NCBI GenBank assembly: GCA_944412445.1
Contig: CALYBJ010000012.1
Coordinates: forward strand, 1 to 64,000
Length of the DNA stretch: 64,000 bases
Source of the DNA: an uncultured Clostridia bacterium
GTDB taxonomy: Bacteria > Bacillota > Clostridia > Oscillospirales > Acutalibacteraceae
Direction of reading: 5' to 3'
Below, piece by piece: positions 45,028 through 53,490 of this stretch. Positions within the stretch are counted from its first letter, which is position 1, and the number at the start of each line of letters is the position of its first letter. The translations under genes were made by a program, and so were the position numbers. The notes under the pieces were generated by a model. That model was given only the letters and a program-made list of their open reading frames with translations, did not search any database and had not been told where the DNA came from.

Positions 45028-46245
45028 ATGAAAAAATTAATAAAATTTACAAGCGTTGTTTTGTCGTTGATATTTTGCGCCGTATTTGTTTTGATAGGTA
45101 TAGGCGATGTATATATACCGGATGAAATAACGGTTTATGATAACAGTGAAATAAGGCTTTTAAAAGTATTTTCGGTTGAAACGGGAGAAAGAGCTGTAAC
45201 AACAGCGGCGGCAAGAGGAACGCCGGCAGTAAAAGGAAGCGTAAAGCTTTTCGGAATATTTCCTGCGGGTGAAATTGATACAGTTGAAAAGCAGAGAAAA
45301 TATGTTGATGTAAGCGGAGAAATCATAGGTATAAGAATGTATACTGAGGGGCTGTTGATAATCGGAGTAGATACTGTGGAAACAGCCGTAGGAAGCGTTT
45401 GTCCCGGGGGAGACTGCGGACTTCTTGAGGGAGATATAATTCTTGAAATCAATGATGAAATTGTATGCTCTTCGGCGGATTTCAGCAATGTAATATCCGG
45501 TTGCGGAGGAAAAGATGTAAGTCTTACAGTGAAAAGAGAAGACGAAATTTTGTATTTTTCAATGACGCCGGTTTACTCAGAAGCAGAGAAAAAATACAGA
45601 TGCGGATTATGGCTCAGGGACAGCACGGCAGGAATAGGAACATTAACATTTTGCGACAGTGAAACGGGAATGTTCGCATCGCTGGGGCACGCAGTATGCG
45701 ACACAGATACGGAAGAAATACTCCCGGTTGGCTCAGGGGATATTTTAACAGCAGAAATAACAGGTTATACAATGGGGCAAAAAGGAACAACAGGGCAGAT
45801 AAAAGGAAATTTCAGCGAAGAGGTTATCGGAACACTGTATGACAATAATGAGTTCGGCGTCTACGGAACATACAGCAATGCGGAAAGCCTGATACATGAA
45901 ACTTATCCGGTAGCGTCACAAAACGAGATAGAAACAGGTCAGGCGCAGATTATATCAACGGTTGACAGCAGCGGCCCTCAGTATTATGATATAGAAATCG
46001 AAAAAATAACGACGGGAAAAGAAAAAGAAGCCAGATCAATGACAATTAAAATAACCGACCAGGATTTGCTGGGCAAAACGGGAGGAATAATACAGGGTAT
46101 GTCCGGAAGTCCCATTATACAAAACGGAATGCTTGTAGGAGCCGTTACTCATGTGTTTTTAAATGACCCCACGATGGGATACGGAGTCTTCGCAGAGACC
46201 ATGGTCAGTGAAGAAGAGAGAATATTTTCGTTGTTTTCAAAATAA
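45028..46245 (+). CDS. spoIVB: SpoIVB serine peptidase
   Basis: SpoIVB is made in the forespore and cleaves SpoIVFA to activate pro-sigma-K processing in the mother cell. The 405-residue protein has one N-terminal membrane segment (about 7-28), a PDZ domain (about 100-190) and an S55 peptidase domain with His221 (SLGHAVCD) and the catalytic serine Ser359 in IIQGMSGSPI. Length and motifs match SpoIVB. It is usually next to spo0A; here it is alone, about 32 kb away. GGAGGTG precedes the start. Confidence 0.93.
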   Translation: MKKLIKFTSVVLSLIFCAVFVLIGIGDVYIPDEITVYDNSEIRLLKVFSVETGERAVTTAAARGTPAVKGSVKLFGIFPAGEIDTVEKQRKYVDVSGEIIGIRMYTEGLLIIGVDTVETAVGSVCPGGDCGLLEGDIILEINDEIVCSSADFSNVISGCGGKDVSLTVKREDEILYFSMTPVYSEAEKKYRCGLWLRDSTAGIGTLTFCDSETGMFASLGHAVCDTDTEEILPVGSGDILTAEITGYTMGQKGTTGQIKGNFSEEVIGTLYDNNEFGVYGTYSNAESLIHETYPVASQNEIETGQAQIISTVDSSGPQYYDIEIEKITTGKEKEARSMTIKITDQDLLGKTGGIIQGMSGSPIIQNGMLVGAVTHVFLNDPTMGYGVFAETMVSEEERIFSLFSK

Positions 46246-46250
46246 ATATA

Positions 46251-46285
46251 TGCACCTCCAAAAGACATGTTCTTTCGGAGGTGCA
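46251..46285. other. Strong inverted repeat after spoIVB
   Basis: TGCACCTCC (46251-46259) pairs perfectly with GGAGGTGCA (46277-46285), and AAAGA pairs with TCTTT inside. No T run follows. It may terminate transcription or mark the edge of the accessory DNA that begins here. The rest of 46286-46474 contains no gene that I can support. Confidence 0.5.
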
Positions 46286-46474
46286 ATATCATTGATGTCC
46301 GCAAAAAGGCGACTTTCTGTTATGCAGGTAAGAAAAAAGCTTTGCATAAAACAGATGACAGGGCTTGAGAGAACAACCGAACAACTTAAAGCGGATAACC
46401 AAATGGAGTGGGTTGTTCGGATTAATAATATCCGTAGCAGCCACAGAAATCGTCCACACCGACATAATTTATAA

Positions 46475-48259
46475 CTAACCGAAAACAGCGGCATGGAATT
46501 CGGGATTGACCCGGATTGACATAGAGAAATCTCGGTCAAAATTGATTTGAAGCTTACTCTGTTTTCGTAATGCTTCTATGGCTTCATCAATACAATCTGA
46601 TGTGGATTCTTTACTCCATTCAGTCCAAAACTTGACAGTAGCACTATTTGGTGCCTGTTCTGGTTTGTCAATAATAATTCGACTGGGAATCACACAAGCA
46701 TCTCCGACTGCAATCGCCTCGCCGATATCCAGTATAGGCAAAAGGTCTGCAAAATTTCCTATATTATCAGGTAGCAGTTTTTTTATAACATTTTGGTCAT
46801 CAATATTTGTTAGACGCATAGAAATGAAATTACTGCTTTGACTCAGGACGGTGTGATTTACTTCAGATGGGCGTTGACTGATGACAACTAAACCTACACC
46901 ATATTTTCTGCCTTCCTTCGCAATCCTTTCAAAGCTTTGCAGACTGGAATCTTCTACACCGTACTTTGCATTTGACGGTATATAAAGGTGAGCCTCATCA
47001 CAAAAAATAGATATCGGATTAATCTTATCTTTATCAATCCATTGCTGTACATAAAAAATTATCCTTGCTATAAGAGATACAATAAGAGGCAACATATCTG
47101 ATGGAACTTCTGAAAAATCTATTATTTTAATTCCACCGGACTGACTTGCAGGAGACATAATTTTTTTGCAAAGGATATTCATATAATCAAAACGGAGTAG
47201 ATCCGCATTATCCGAAAACATAAAATTCAGTCGTTTATCTGTTGCTTTGGATTCAAGGCGCTGTATAAATCTTGAGAGTTTTCCATAAAAGTCACCTTGC
47301 ACTTCTCTTCTGCTGCTACCTATTATCTTTTCCTTGTTTTTGTCTTTTAACGTTGTTAAAACATCTTGTATTTTATAAGGAACGGGGCTGTCTATTGTAA
47401 TTCTTTCTAATAAATCTGAAATGTCTTTTTCTTTGAGATACTTTGTTTTTGCTGAATATACCGCTTGACTAAACAGCATAGCTTGATTTGGAGCATTGGA
47501 ATCACTTCGATCGAGCATAAGAGACAACATTTCATCATAAGTAAGTAACCAATAAGGAAGAAAAATTATATTTTCAGAAGGTGTGTCACTTGGACCGGCG
47601 ATTCTGTAATGTTTAATTCTATCGCCTTTGATTGGCGAATACTCTCCATGTATGTCAAATAGCACTGCATTGCATGATTTTAATTTTGCAATTCGTTCTA
47701 TTATAGTTGCAACGGTGTATGATTTGCCGGAGCCGGTGCTTCCGACAATTACAGCATGCCTTTGAAAAAACTTGTTTCCATCAAGTAATGCGTTGGAGTT
47801 GTTATTAATAGCATATTTTCCTATACATAATGGATTGGTAATATCATAATTCGCTCCTGATATTGCAGACATAAAGCTTGTTAATGTATCATCATTCATG
47901 ATAAAACAATCAGAATCAATTTCAGGAACCGATTCCAAAGTTCTTTTAAACACATTGCTTTTGGTGCCGTCCTTATCTATTAAGGTTCCAATTAGGTTTA
48001 ATTTTACTATGTCAGTTGATGTGACGATATTTTCTTCGGTATCGAATTCAAAATCCGATAAATCTGCAAATTTTCGCATGATTTTGCTAACCATACTAAT
48101 GAGAGTTTGTCCTCGTTTTGAAGATCTGATAGCCACTAAATTATTTACTTGCAGTTTCGAAAGCTGTTCGATATCAGAAACTTGAACTATAACCGTAGTT
48201 GTATCAACACCCTGAACTTTACCGAAGACTTCCATATCATCGTAATTAAAAATTCCCAT
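46475..48259 (-). CDS. herA: HerA-like DNA translocase of SIR2-HerA defence system
   Basis: This 594-residue ATPase belongs to the HerA/FtsK-like family. It has an N-terminal HAS-barrel-like beta region (about 10-110), Walker A GSTGSGKS (173-180), Walker B FCDEAH with Asp421-Glu422, and the sensor-like VISQRPSEV. I chose ATG 48259 because AAGGAG lies upstream, 16 bp after the SIR2 stop; the longer frame reads back into the SIR2 gene. SIR2 next to HerA is an established anti-phage system in which the complex depletes NAD+ and/or cuts DNA. Whether this copy works depends on the damaged SIR2 gene. Confidence 0.88.
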   Translation of the reverse strand: MGIFNYDDMEVFGKVQGVDTTTVIVQVSDIEQLSKLQVNNLVAIRSSKRGQTLISMVSKIMRKFADLSDFEFDTEENIVTSTDIVKLNLIGTLIDKDGTKSNVFKRTLESVPEIDSDCFIMNDDTLTSFMSAISGANYDITNPLCIGKYAINNNSNALLDGNKFFQRHAVIVGSTGSGKSYTVATIIERIAKLKSCNAVLFDIHGEYSPIKGDRIKHYRIAGPSDTPSENIIFLPYWLLTYDEMLSLMLDRSDSNAPNQAMLFSQAVYSAKTKYLKEKDISDLLERITIDSPVPYKIQDVLTTLKDKNKEKIIGSSRREVQGDFYGKLSRFIQRLESKATDKRLNFMFSDNADLLRFDYMNILCKKIMSPASQSGGIKIIDFSEVPSDMLPLIVSLIARIIFYVQQWIDKDKINPISIFCDEAHLYIPSNAKYGVEDSSLQSFERIAKEGRKYGVGLVVISQRPSEVNHTVLSQSSNFISMRLTNIDDQNVIKKLLPDNIGNFADLLPILDIGEAIAVGDACVIPSRIIIDKPEQAPNSATVKFWTEWSKESTSDCIDEAIEALRKQSKLQINFDRDFSMSIRVNPEFHAAVFG

Positions 48260-48275
48260 TGATTTATAACTCTCC

Positions 48276-49261
48276 TTAGTCGATAATATCCATAAATCCT
48301 TCAACTGTCCAATATGTGCCATTGATAGTACACGTTTTTTTGTTGATGCATATATCAGTGGTTCCTTCCTTTGCGCCGTTACATATGTAAGCATAATTAG
48401 TTGCATTATTTGCTAATAGATGTGCTGTTTCTTCTGAAACATCTTTTGTTAATAACACAAGTGGCTTGCCGCTTTGTATTTCATTAATCATAAGCGCCTG
48501 AATCTGTGCATCATTAAATCCGTAGCCTATGCATAAATACGAAGAAGCATTTTTAATCATGCTGTCGCACTGATTTAGTAAAGAATGTTCTATTTCAGTA
48601 AGTACAGCTTCATATTTTGAAATTCCTGAAGTAACAATCTCGGGGGTTAATCCGTCAGGTATATGTTGTTGTAAAGGTAATGATATAGTGACACCTTTAG
48701 AATCTTTAAATAAATCTAAAGAACCGTGAACTTTAACAAGGTTTACGGCATTTTTATTGCTAAATTTATCTGAATAATATTTTGAATAGCAACCTAAAAA
48801 ACCAGTATTGACAGGAATCCTGACTTTATCACAGGCGTATTCGATCACCCTGTCGTAATTTGTCGTAATTATATCAACTTTTGATGGGTGGGCCTGAAAG
48901 TATTTTTTGATCAATCTGGACAACGGTAAATCTTTATTGGCGAAGAGAACGGTATGAAATAATTCCAAATCATATTTTGAAATAAGTTCCCATGTTTGCT
49001 TACGAATGTTGTTAATAATATCGTCATTGAAGACAATGCTTGTCATTGCTTTTTCAAGATCTTGACCAGATTTAATATTTTCTTCGAATTTTTGCCAAGT
49101 GCTATCCGAAGAATAAATATCTGATAATTCTGAAAGCAGATGATTCCCAAGAACCTCCATGCCGGGTATTCCGCAAGCAGCTGACGAGCCGCTGCCAATA
49201 AAGAATAAAGGATGGTTTTCAGTGTATCTTTGAATGCTTTTAAAATTTCTGAAGATTCCAT
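48276..49261 (-). pseudogene. SIR2-domain NADase-like gene with a one-base frameshift
   Basis: The SIR2-fold domain is split over two frames. A good start (ATG 49261 with AAAAGGA upstream) encodes MESSEILKAFKDTLK and then leaves frame. The next frame continues with NHPLFFIGSGSSAACGIPG, the glycine-rich NAD-binding motif, and runs on to DIITTNYDRVIEY, KVHGSLD and LCIGYGFNDAQI. The frames meet at a run of four A residues on the coding strand (49216-49219); one extra A would give a continuous 328-residue protein. Re-initiation at ATG 49160 would lose the NAD-binding loop. A mutation, a sequencing error or -1 recoding are all possible; no canonical slippery heptamer is present. Confidence 0.8.
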
Positions 49262-49406
49262 AGTATTATATTCCTTTTGATTTTTATGTTAGTGCTGTTC
49301 GCAAATCATTTTAATAATATAATTCAGACTGAAACACTATGCTGGCACACTATTAAGAATACAGGATAATATCTAATTATCTTTATTAAAGAGTAGGAGG
49401 TAAATT

Positions 49407-50393
49407 ATGTCAAAACCAACATTTAAAATAATTTGTGACTATAGAGAAAATTTTAAATCTAAAACTTTTTCTGGCTTTTTCAATGATCATCAAGATAGAA
49501 ATACATTTGAAAAAATCAATCGAGAGATTTTAAAATTAGGATTTGACTGTGAAATATTCGGTGGAGTTCGCGAATTAATGAATGCATATGCAAAAGATTG
49601 TAAATGTGATAAAAACTCTATCTATATTAATTTATCCGATGGGTTAGATACACAATATAGTAGAGTGCAAATACCAGTATTGTGTGATCTGTTAAGATTA
49701 AAATATTCTGGATGCGGTCCTTTTGAAGCAGCATTAGCAACAAATAAATTTTATTCGAATTTAGCGGTGAAAAATTTAGACTATTTAACTCCAAGTGATA
49801 TTTTATTCAATAGATGTTATATTTGTGAACAAGAAATCCACATAGAAAAGTATCCCGTTATTGTAAAACCAAACTGTGAAGGATCTTCTCTTGGGATTAC
49901 CCATAACAGTGTATGCAGTGATAAAACTCAGGTTTTAAATGTTATTCAAGAACTCTCACCATTTTTTGCTGAGTTCTTAATCGAGGAATATATTCAAGGA
50001 TACGATATAACAAATTTTGTTATAGGTAATAATAGAAATATTGTACTTAATGAAGTGCTTGCAATCAAGCATCACAATAAATTGATATTTGAAACTGAAG
50101 TGTTGGGAGTTGATGACCATATAAATAAATCCAGAATCTTTTTACCGGCTGAAAAGTATTTGCCAAAAGAGTTAATACAAAAAATAAAACATGAAAGTGT
50201 AACAATAATGGAAAAATTACATATAAAGGATATATGTAGAATTGACTATCGAGTTACTGAAAATGGAGATATATATTTTTTAGAAATCAATACCGTTCCG
50301 GCAATACACGAAGAAAGTCAAGCTGGTGCAATTTGTAAAAATAAACAAATCCCTTTTTCAGAATTCATTGAATTCTTTTTAAAATCAATTTAA
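49407..50393 (+). CDS. D-Ala-D-Ala-ligase-like ATP-grasp enzyme
   Basis: This 328-residue protein has the ATP-grasp architecture of D-alanine-D-alanine ligases: VIVKPNCEGSSLGI for the ATP-binding lysine loop, an EEYIQGYDIT strand and the C-terminal metal-binding LEINTVPAIHEES. It differs from housekeeping Ddl, is much more AT-rich than flanking core genes, and lies in a defence-like island, so it may make an unusual dipeptide or modify a peptide. ATG 49407 has AGGAGG upstream. Its stop is 7 bp from the stop of the convergent NTPase gene. Confidence 0.82.
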   Translation: MSKPTFKIICDYRENFKSKTFSGFFNDHQDRNTFEKINREILKLGFDCEIFGGVRELMNAYAKDCKCDKNSIYINLSDGLDTQYSRVQIPVLCDLLRLKYSGCGPFEAALATNKFYSNLAVKNLDYLTPSDILFNRCYICEQEIHIEKYPVIVKPNCEGSSLGITHNSVCSDKTQVLNVIQELSPFFAEFLIEEYIQGYDITNFVIGNNRNIVLNEVLAIKHHNKLIFETEVLGVDDHINKSRIFLPAEKYLPKELIQKIKHESVTIMEKLHIKDICRIDYRVTENGDIYFLEINTVPAIHEESQAGAICKNKQIPFSEFIEFFLKSI

Positions 50394-50400
50394 AAAAGAA

Positions 50401-52881
50401 TTAATCGTGCGTGATTGTAACAAGCCAAGGGTCAAATCTATAAGAAAAGAACATATCACAATTTTGATTGTTTAGTCTTTTTCTAATATCATTTTCTACA
50501 TCATCATTCCAATTTTTTAACCATAAATATGGCAAAACATCTTTTTCATAATCATTAGCAATTGCAATAGAACTAGTTAAATTTTTGATGAATTCAAATC
50601 CGAATCCATTTATTTCGTAAACAAACTCTAAAGCATAAGTAACTTTGAGCAATATACTTATATCTAATGGCTCATCCAAAGCATAAATAGTAAGCAATTC
50701 CTTAAATAATTTTTTATATAAAGAATTATTTTTAATGGCATAGCAAACCATTAAATTTGTTTTAATCACAATGTCAACATATTGTGATTGGTTAAAAGCG
50801 CTGGCCCTATGTAAATCTGCAATTGCACTTTCAAAATCGCCTTGCATCATATGGCAGTTTGCCAAATTATTTAAAACATATGAAATTTCATGTATTCTAA
50901 CATTTTCTAAAATAATAAGGCTATTTTTAAATGAAGTAATAGCTTCATTAATTTTTCCTTGCCAAAACAAATCAAAACCTTTATTTGTATAGCATTCTCC
51001 TTCTAAAACAGTGCTTGTCATGTGATATTTTTTAATTAAATCGTCTAAATCATTTTGAACTAATTCGCCTCTATAATATTCCATACTAGTAAGTCGAATG
51101 GCATCATAAAGGGAACTGTTGTTTTTGATTTTTTTCCGTAAATAATCATATATATTTTTTGATTTTTTTCGACCATATTTAATATTTGCCAAGATTCTGT
51201 GTTTTAAATCAAGAATTAAATAGGCTTCATCAGAATTTGGATTAACATAATTATAGATATTTGATAATAACTCAACCGCTTTTTTCTTTTTCATTGTAAT
51301 ATTGAAACATTTGGCCATTAAAATACAATAATCTAATCCTAATTCATTAAAATCTTGATAAGAGATTTGACTATTCACAAGGGTCATAATAGTATTAACA
51401 GAATTCTCATATTTTCCACAAAAATAAAATGATTTAGCTACAACATAACGCTGAGTTGTCGATAATTTTTGTAGAACTGTTTGCAGGTGTAAAAAGATTT
51501 CGCACGAAGATAGCATATCCCCATTATTATAGTAATTTTCTCCTATTTCATAATTAATTTGAATCCAATTTGGAATTAATGCTTTCCAAGAATACCATGC
51601 TCTGTTTTTATCGCAATTATTAATTGACCATGCTGTAATTTCTAAGTAATTATATATTAGTTTGCACATTGGAGGAAAACTTGAATCTTTAGATACAATA
51701 GAATATAAGTGTGAATAATTGAAACTTTTTGATAATCCGATACATAGTGCATTATCAATATAATAATCAGATAAAATTTTCTTAGATACCATTTTCCTGA
51801 TTGAAATATTTATGTCTTGTTTTTTTAATTCAATATGATATTCTTCATTGCAAATATAATATACCAATTCAATCAATTCCTTATTTTTTAGATTCCATTT
51901 TGATATAATAATTACTTTAAAAACTAACTCTTCTAAGAAATCATTGATTTCAGTTTTTTCACAAATGCCGCAATCTAATATCTCGTTTATATTTTCCGTG
52001 TTAATTTCTGCACGGTCAGTATTGTTATTTAAAACTATATTGTCATTTAGATATAGCGACTCTATTAAATTTTTTAAGCGACCTGGATAACCATCACAAT
52101 AATTAAATATGTATTTAAGAAGATCATTTCCTATATTAGAAAAGTCAAAAATATCTGCTAAAATATCTGCTAAAATTTCTGCAAATAATTTATAATCGGT
52201 CATTGGTTTAATTTCAATTTTGGTGTGCGGAAGTTGTTGAATCATTAACGATCTAAGTTTTGCGTTTTGATTAACCTCCTCCGTTTCCGTTATCACTATA
52301 AATCTTATTGGCGTGTCCTCTATCAATTTAGCTATTATATTTCCCAATATCAATAATAGTTGATCATCGCAATTCGCAAGATGATCTAATATAACATATG
52401 ATATATCTTTATAATATTTTTTTATATATTCTGTAAGTAAATTGGAAGCATCATGCCTAGTACCATCTGACTTCTCAAATATTGAGATACTGTCCGTTAA
52501 CATAGACAAAATTGTACTGAAATCAATTTTTGTAATAGCAGTTGCTACATAAGCTGAGACATCTGTCATCAATTTAATTACTTTTAAATAATGAGAATTT
52601 ATATATTTAAATAATCTCCGAGTGTTAAGTTGATTTAAAAAAATCATTAATGAATTTGATAAGGAATGAGTGTCTTTATCTAAATCAATATATAAATAAT
52701 TTGATATTTTGTTTTCTTGTAGTATATTCTTTACAAAAAATGATTTTCCAACATTTTTATCTCCAACAATCCAAAGAACATTATGGAAATTTTCATTTTG
52801 CGATATAAGGAATTCGTTTGTTTCGTCACGTTCTAAAGTTCTGTCTACAAAATTAAAATTAAATAAATCTTGATTATTCAT
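50401..52881 (-). CDS. Large P-loop (STAND-like) NTPase with TPR-like repeats
   Basis: This 826-residue protein starts with FVDRTLERDETNEFL and a P-loop GDKNVGKS (40-47), as in STAND/AAA-type ATPases. A hydrophobic strand ending in acid (SYVILDH) is the probable Walker B. After a winged-helix-like region (about 320-400) the last 400 residues are helical repeats, including TPR-like AITSFKNSLIIL and AIADLHRASAF. STAND proteins sense a ligand through such repeats and often act in immunity or signalling. No separate effector domain is visible, so its output is unknown. The gene is very AT-rich, suggesting transfer. Confidence 0.75.
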   Translation of the reverse strand: MNNQDLFNFNFVDRTLERDETNEFLISQNENFHNVLWIVGDKNVGKSFFVKNILQENKISNYLYIDLDKDTHSLSNSLMIFLNQLNTRRLFKYINSHYLKVIKLMTDVSAYVATAITKIDFSTILSMLTDSISIFEKSDGTRHDASNLLTEYIKKYYKDISYVILDHLANCDDQLLLILGNIIAKLIEDTPIRFIVITETEEVNQNAKLRSLMIQQLPHTKIEIKPMTDYKLFAEILADILADIFDFSNIGNDLLKYIFNYCDGYPGRLKNLIESLYLNDNIVLNNNTDRAEINTENINEILDCGICEKTEINDFLEELVFKVIIISKWNLKNKELIELVYYICNEEYHIELKKQDINISIRKMVSKKILSDYYIDNALCIGLSKSFNYSHLYSIVSKDSSFPPMCKLIYNYLEITAWSINNCDKNRAWYSWKALIPNWIQINYEIGENYYNNGDMLSSCEIFLHLQTVLQKLSTTQRYVVAKSFYFCGKYENSVNTIMTLVNSQISYQDFNELGLDYCILMAKCFNITMKKKKAVELLSNIYNYVNPNSDEAYLILDLKHRILANIKYGRKKSKNIYDYLRKKIKNNSSLYDAIRLTSMEYYRGELVQNDLDDLIKKYHMTSTVLEGECYTNKGFDLFWQGKINEAITSFKNSLIILENVRIHEISYVLNNLANCHMMQGDFESAIADLHRASAFNQSQYVDIVIKTNLMVCYAIKNNSLYKKLFKELLTIYALDEPLDISILLKVTYALEFVYEINGFGFEFIKNLTSSIAIANDYEKDVLPYLWLKNWNDDVENDIRKRLNNQNCDMFFSYRFDPWLVTITHD

Positions 52882-53490
52882 AGAATCCCTCTTTAATTTT
52901 ATATAATTATTAGTTATCCTTTAAAAATAACATTATTTTTTTTATTTATTTTTATTTTAGCAAAACAAAAATTTCAATCAAGTAAAATTGCAAAACTGCA
53001 CAGTTTAACAGCAAAACTGCAAAATTAAAGCCAAAATGCAATAATTAAGTCATTTTCTCTATGCAGTTTTGTCGTATATCTGTGCAGTTTTGTTAAATGT
53101 ATTGTACGAATAGCATCTTTATCTTATATTATAATCAAATATTGTCATATAACAATAAAAAACATGTATGTGTATAAAATATTTTATGTATATTGGTAAT
53201 TTTTAATTATATTTTTAAATAATCAAAATGTTATGATTTTATTAATATTATGAAAAGCGTAAAAAAGAGGATGTGTTATAAATGTATAGAATAATTTATT
53301 TTCATATAAGGTATGTGTTAAAATTTAATAATGATCGCGCATAGATAAAATTTTTTATTTATGCGATGAAAAAGCAAAGTTCGCGATGTAATAAAATTTC
53401 TTCCTTGTAAGAATCTTTTTATATGTTGTTAATAATTTAATTAGAACATGGAATATATCAGATTTAGTTATTAATGAAGGAGACCAAATC
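52882..53490. other. 609-bp AT-rich gap before the RHS gene
   Basis: No gene is supported in this stretch. It contains the four-copy element at 52990-53092 and long AT-rich runs. The RHS Shine-Dalgarno (AAGGAG) lies near its right end. It also marks the change from the very AT-rich island to the more typical composition of the RHS gene. Confidence 0.6.
52990..53092. repeat. Four-copy dyad-symmetric element upstream of NTPase gene
   Basis: CAAAACTGCA occurs at 52991-53000 and 53012-53021, and its reverse complement TGCAGTTTTG at 53062-53071 and 53083-53092. Copies within each pair are exactly 21 bp apart (two helical turns), and the pairs face each other about 41 bp apart. The array lies 110-210 bp upstream of the NTPase gene. 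It looks like a cooperative operator or another multi-site protein-binding array. Confidence 0.7.

Noticed and set aside
46163..46474. 103-residue ORF after spoIVB
   Set aside because: It begins inside spoIVB in another frame, crosses a strong hairpin and shows no family features.
48260..48406. Longer HerA N-terminus reading back into the SIR2 gene
   Set aside because: ATG 48259 has AAGGAG and lies 16 bp after the SIR2 stop. The extra 49 residues are an off-frame reading of SIR2.
49043..49261. Independent 72-residue protein in front of SIR2
   Set aside because: Only its first 15 residues look natural; the rest is an off-frame reading of the SIR2 NAD-binding region. It is explained by the frameshift.
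52990..53092. CRISPR array
   Set aside because: The repeats are only 10 bp, occur in opposite orientations and have no uniform spacers; no cas genes are nearby.
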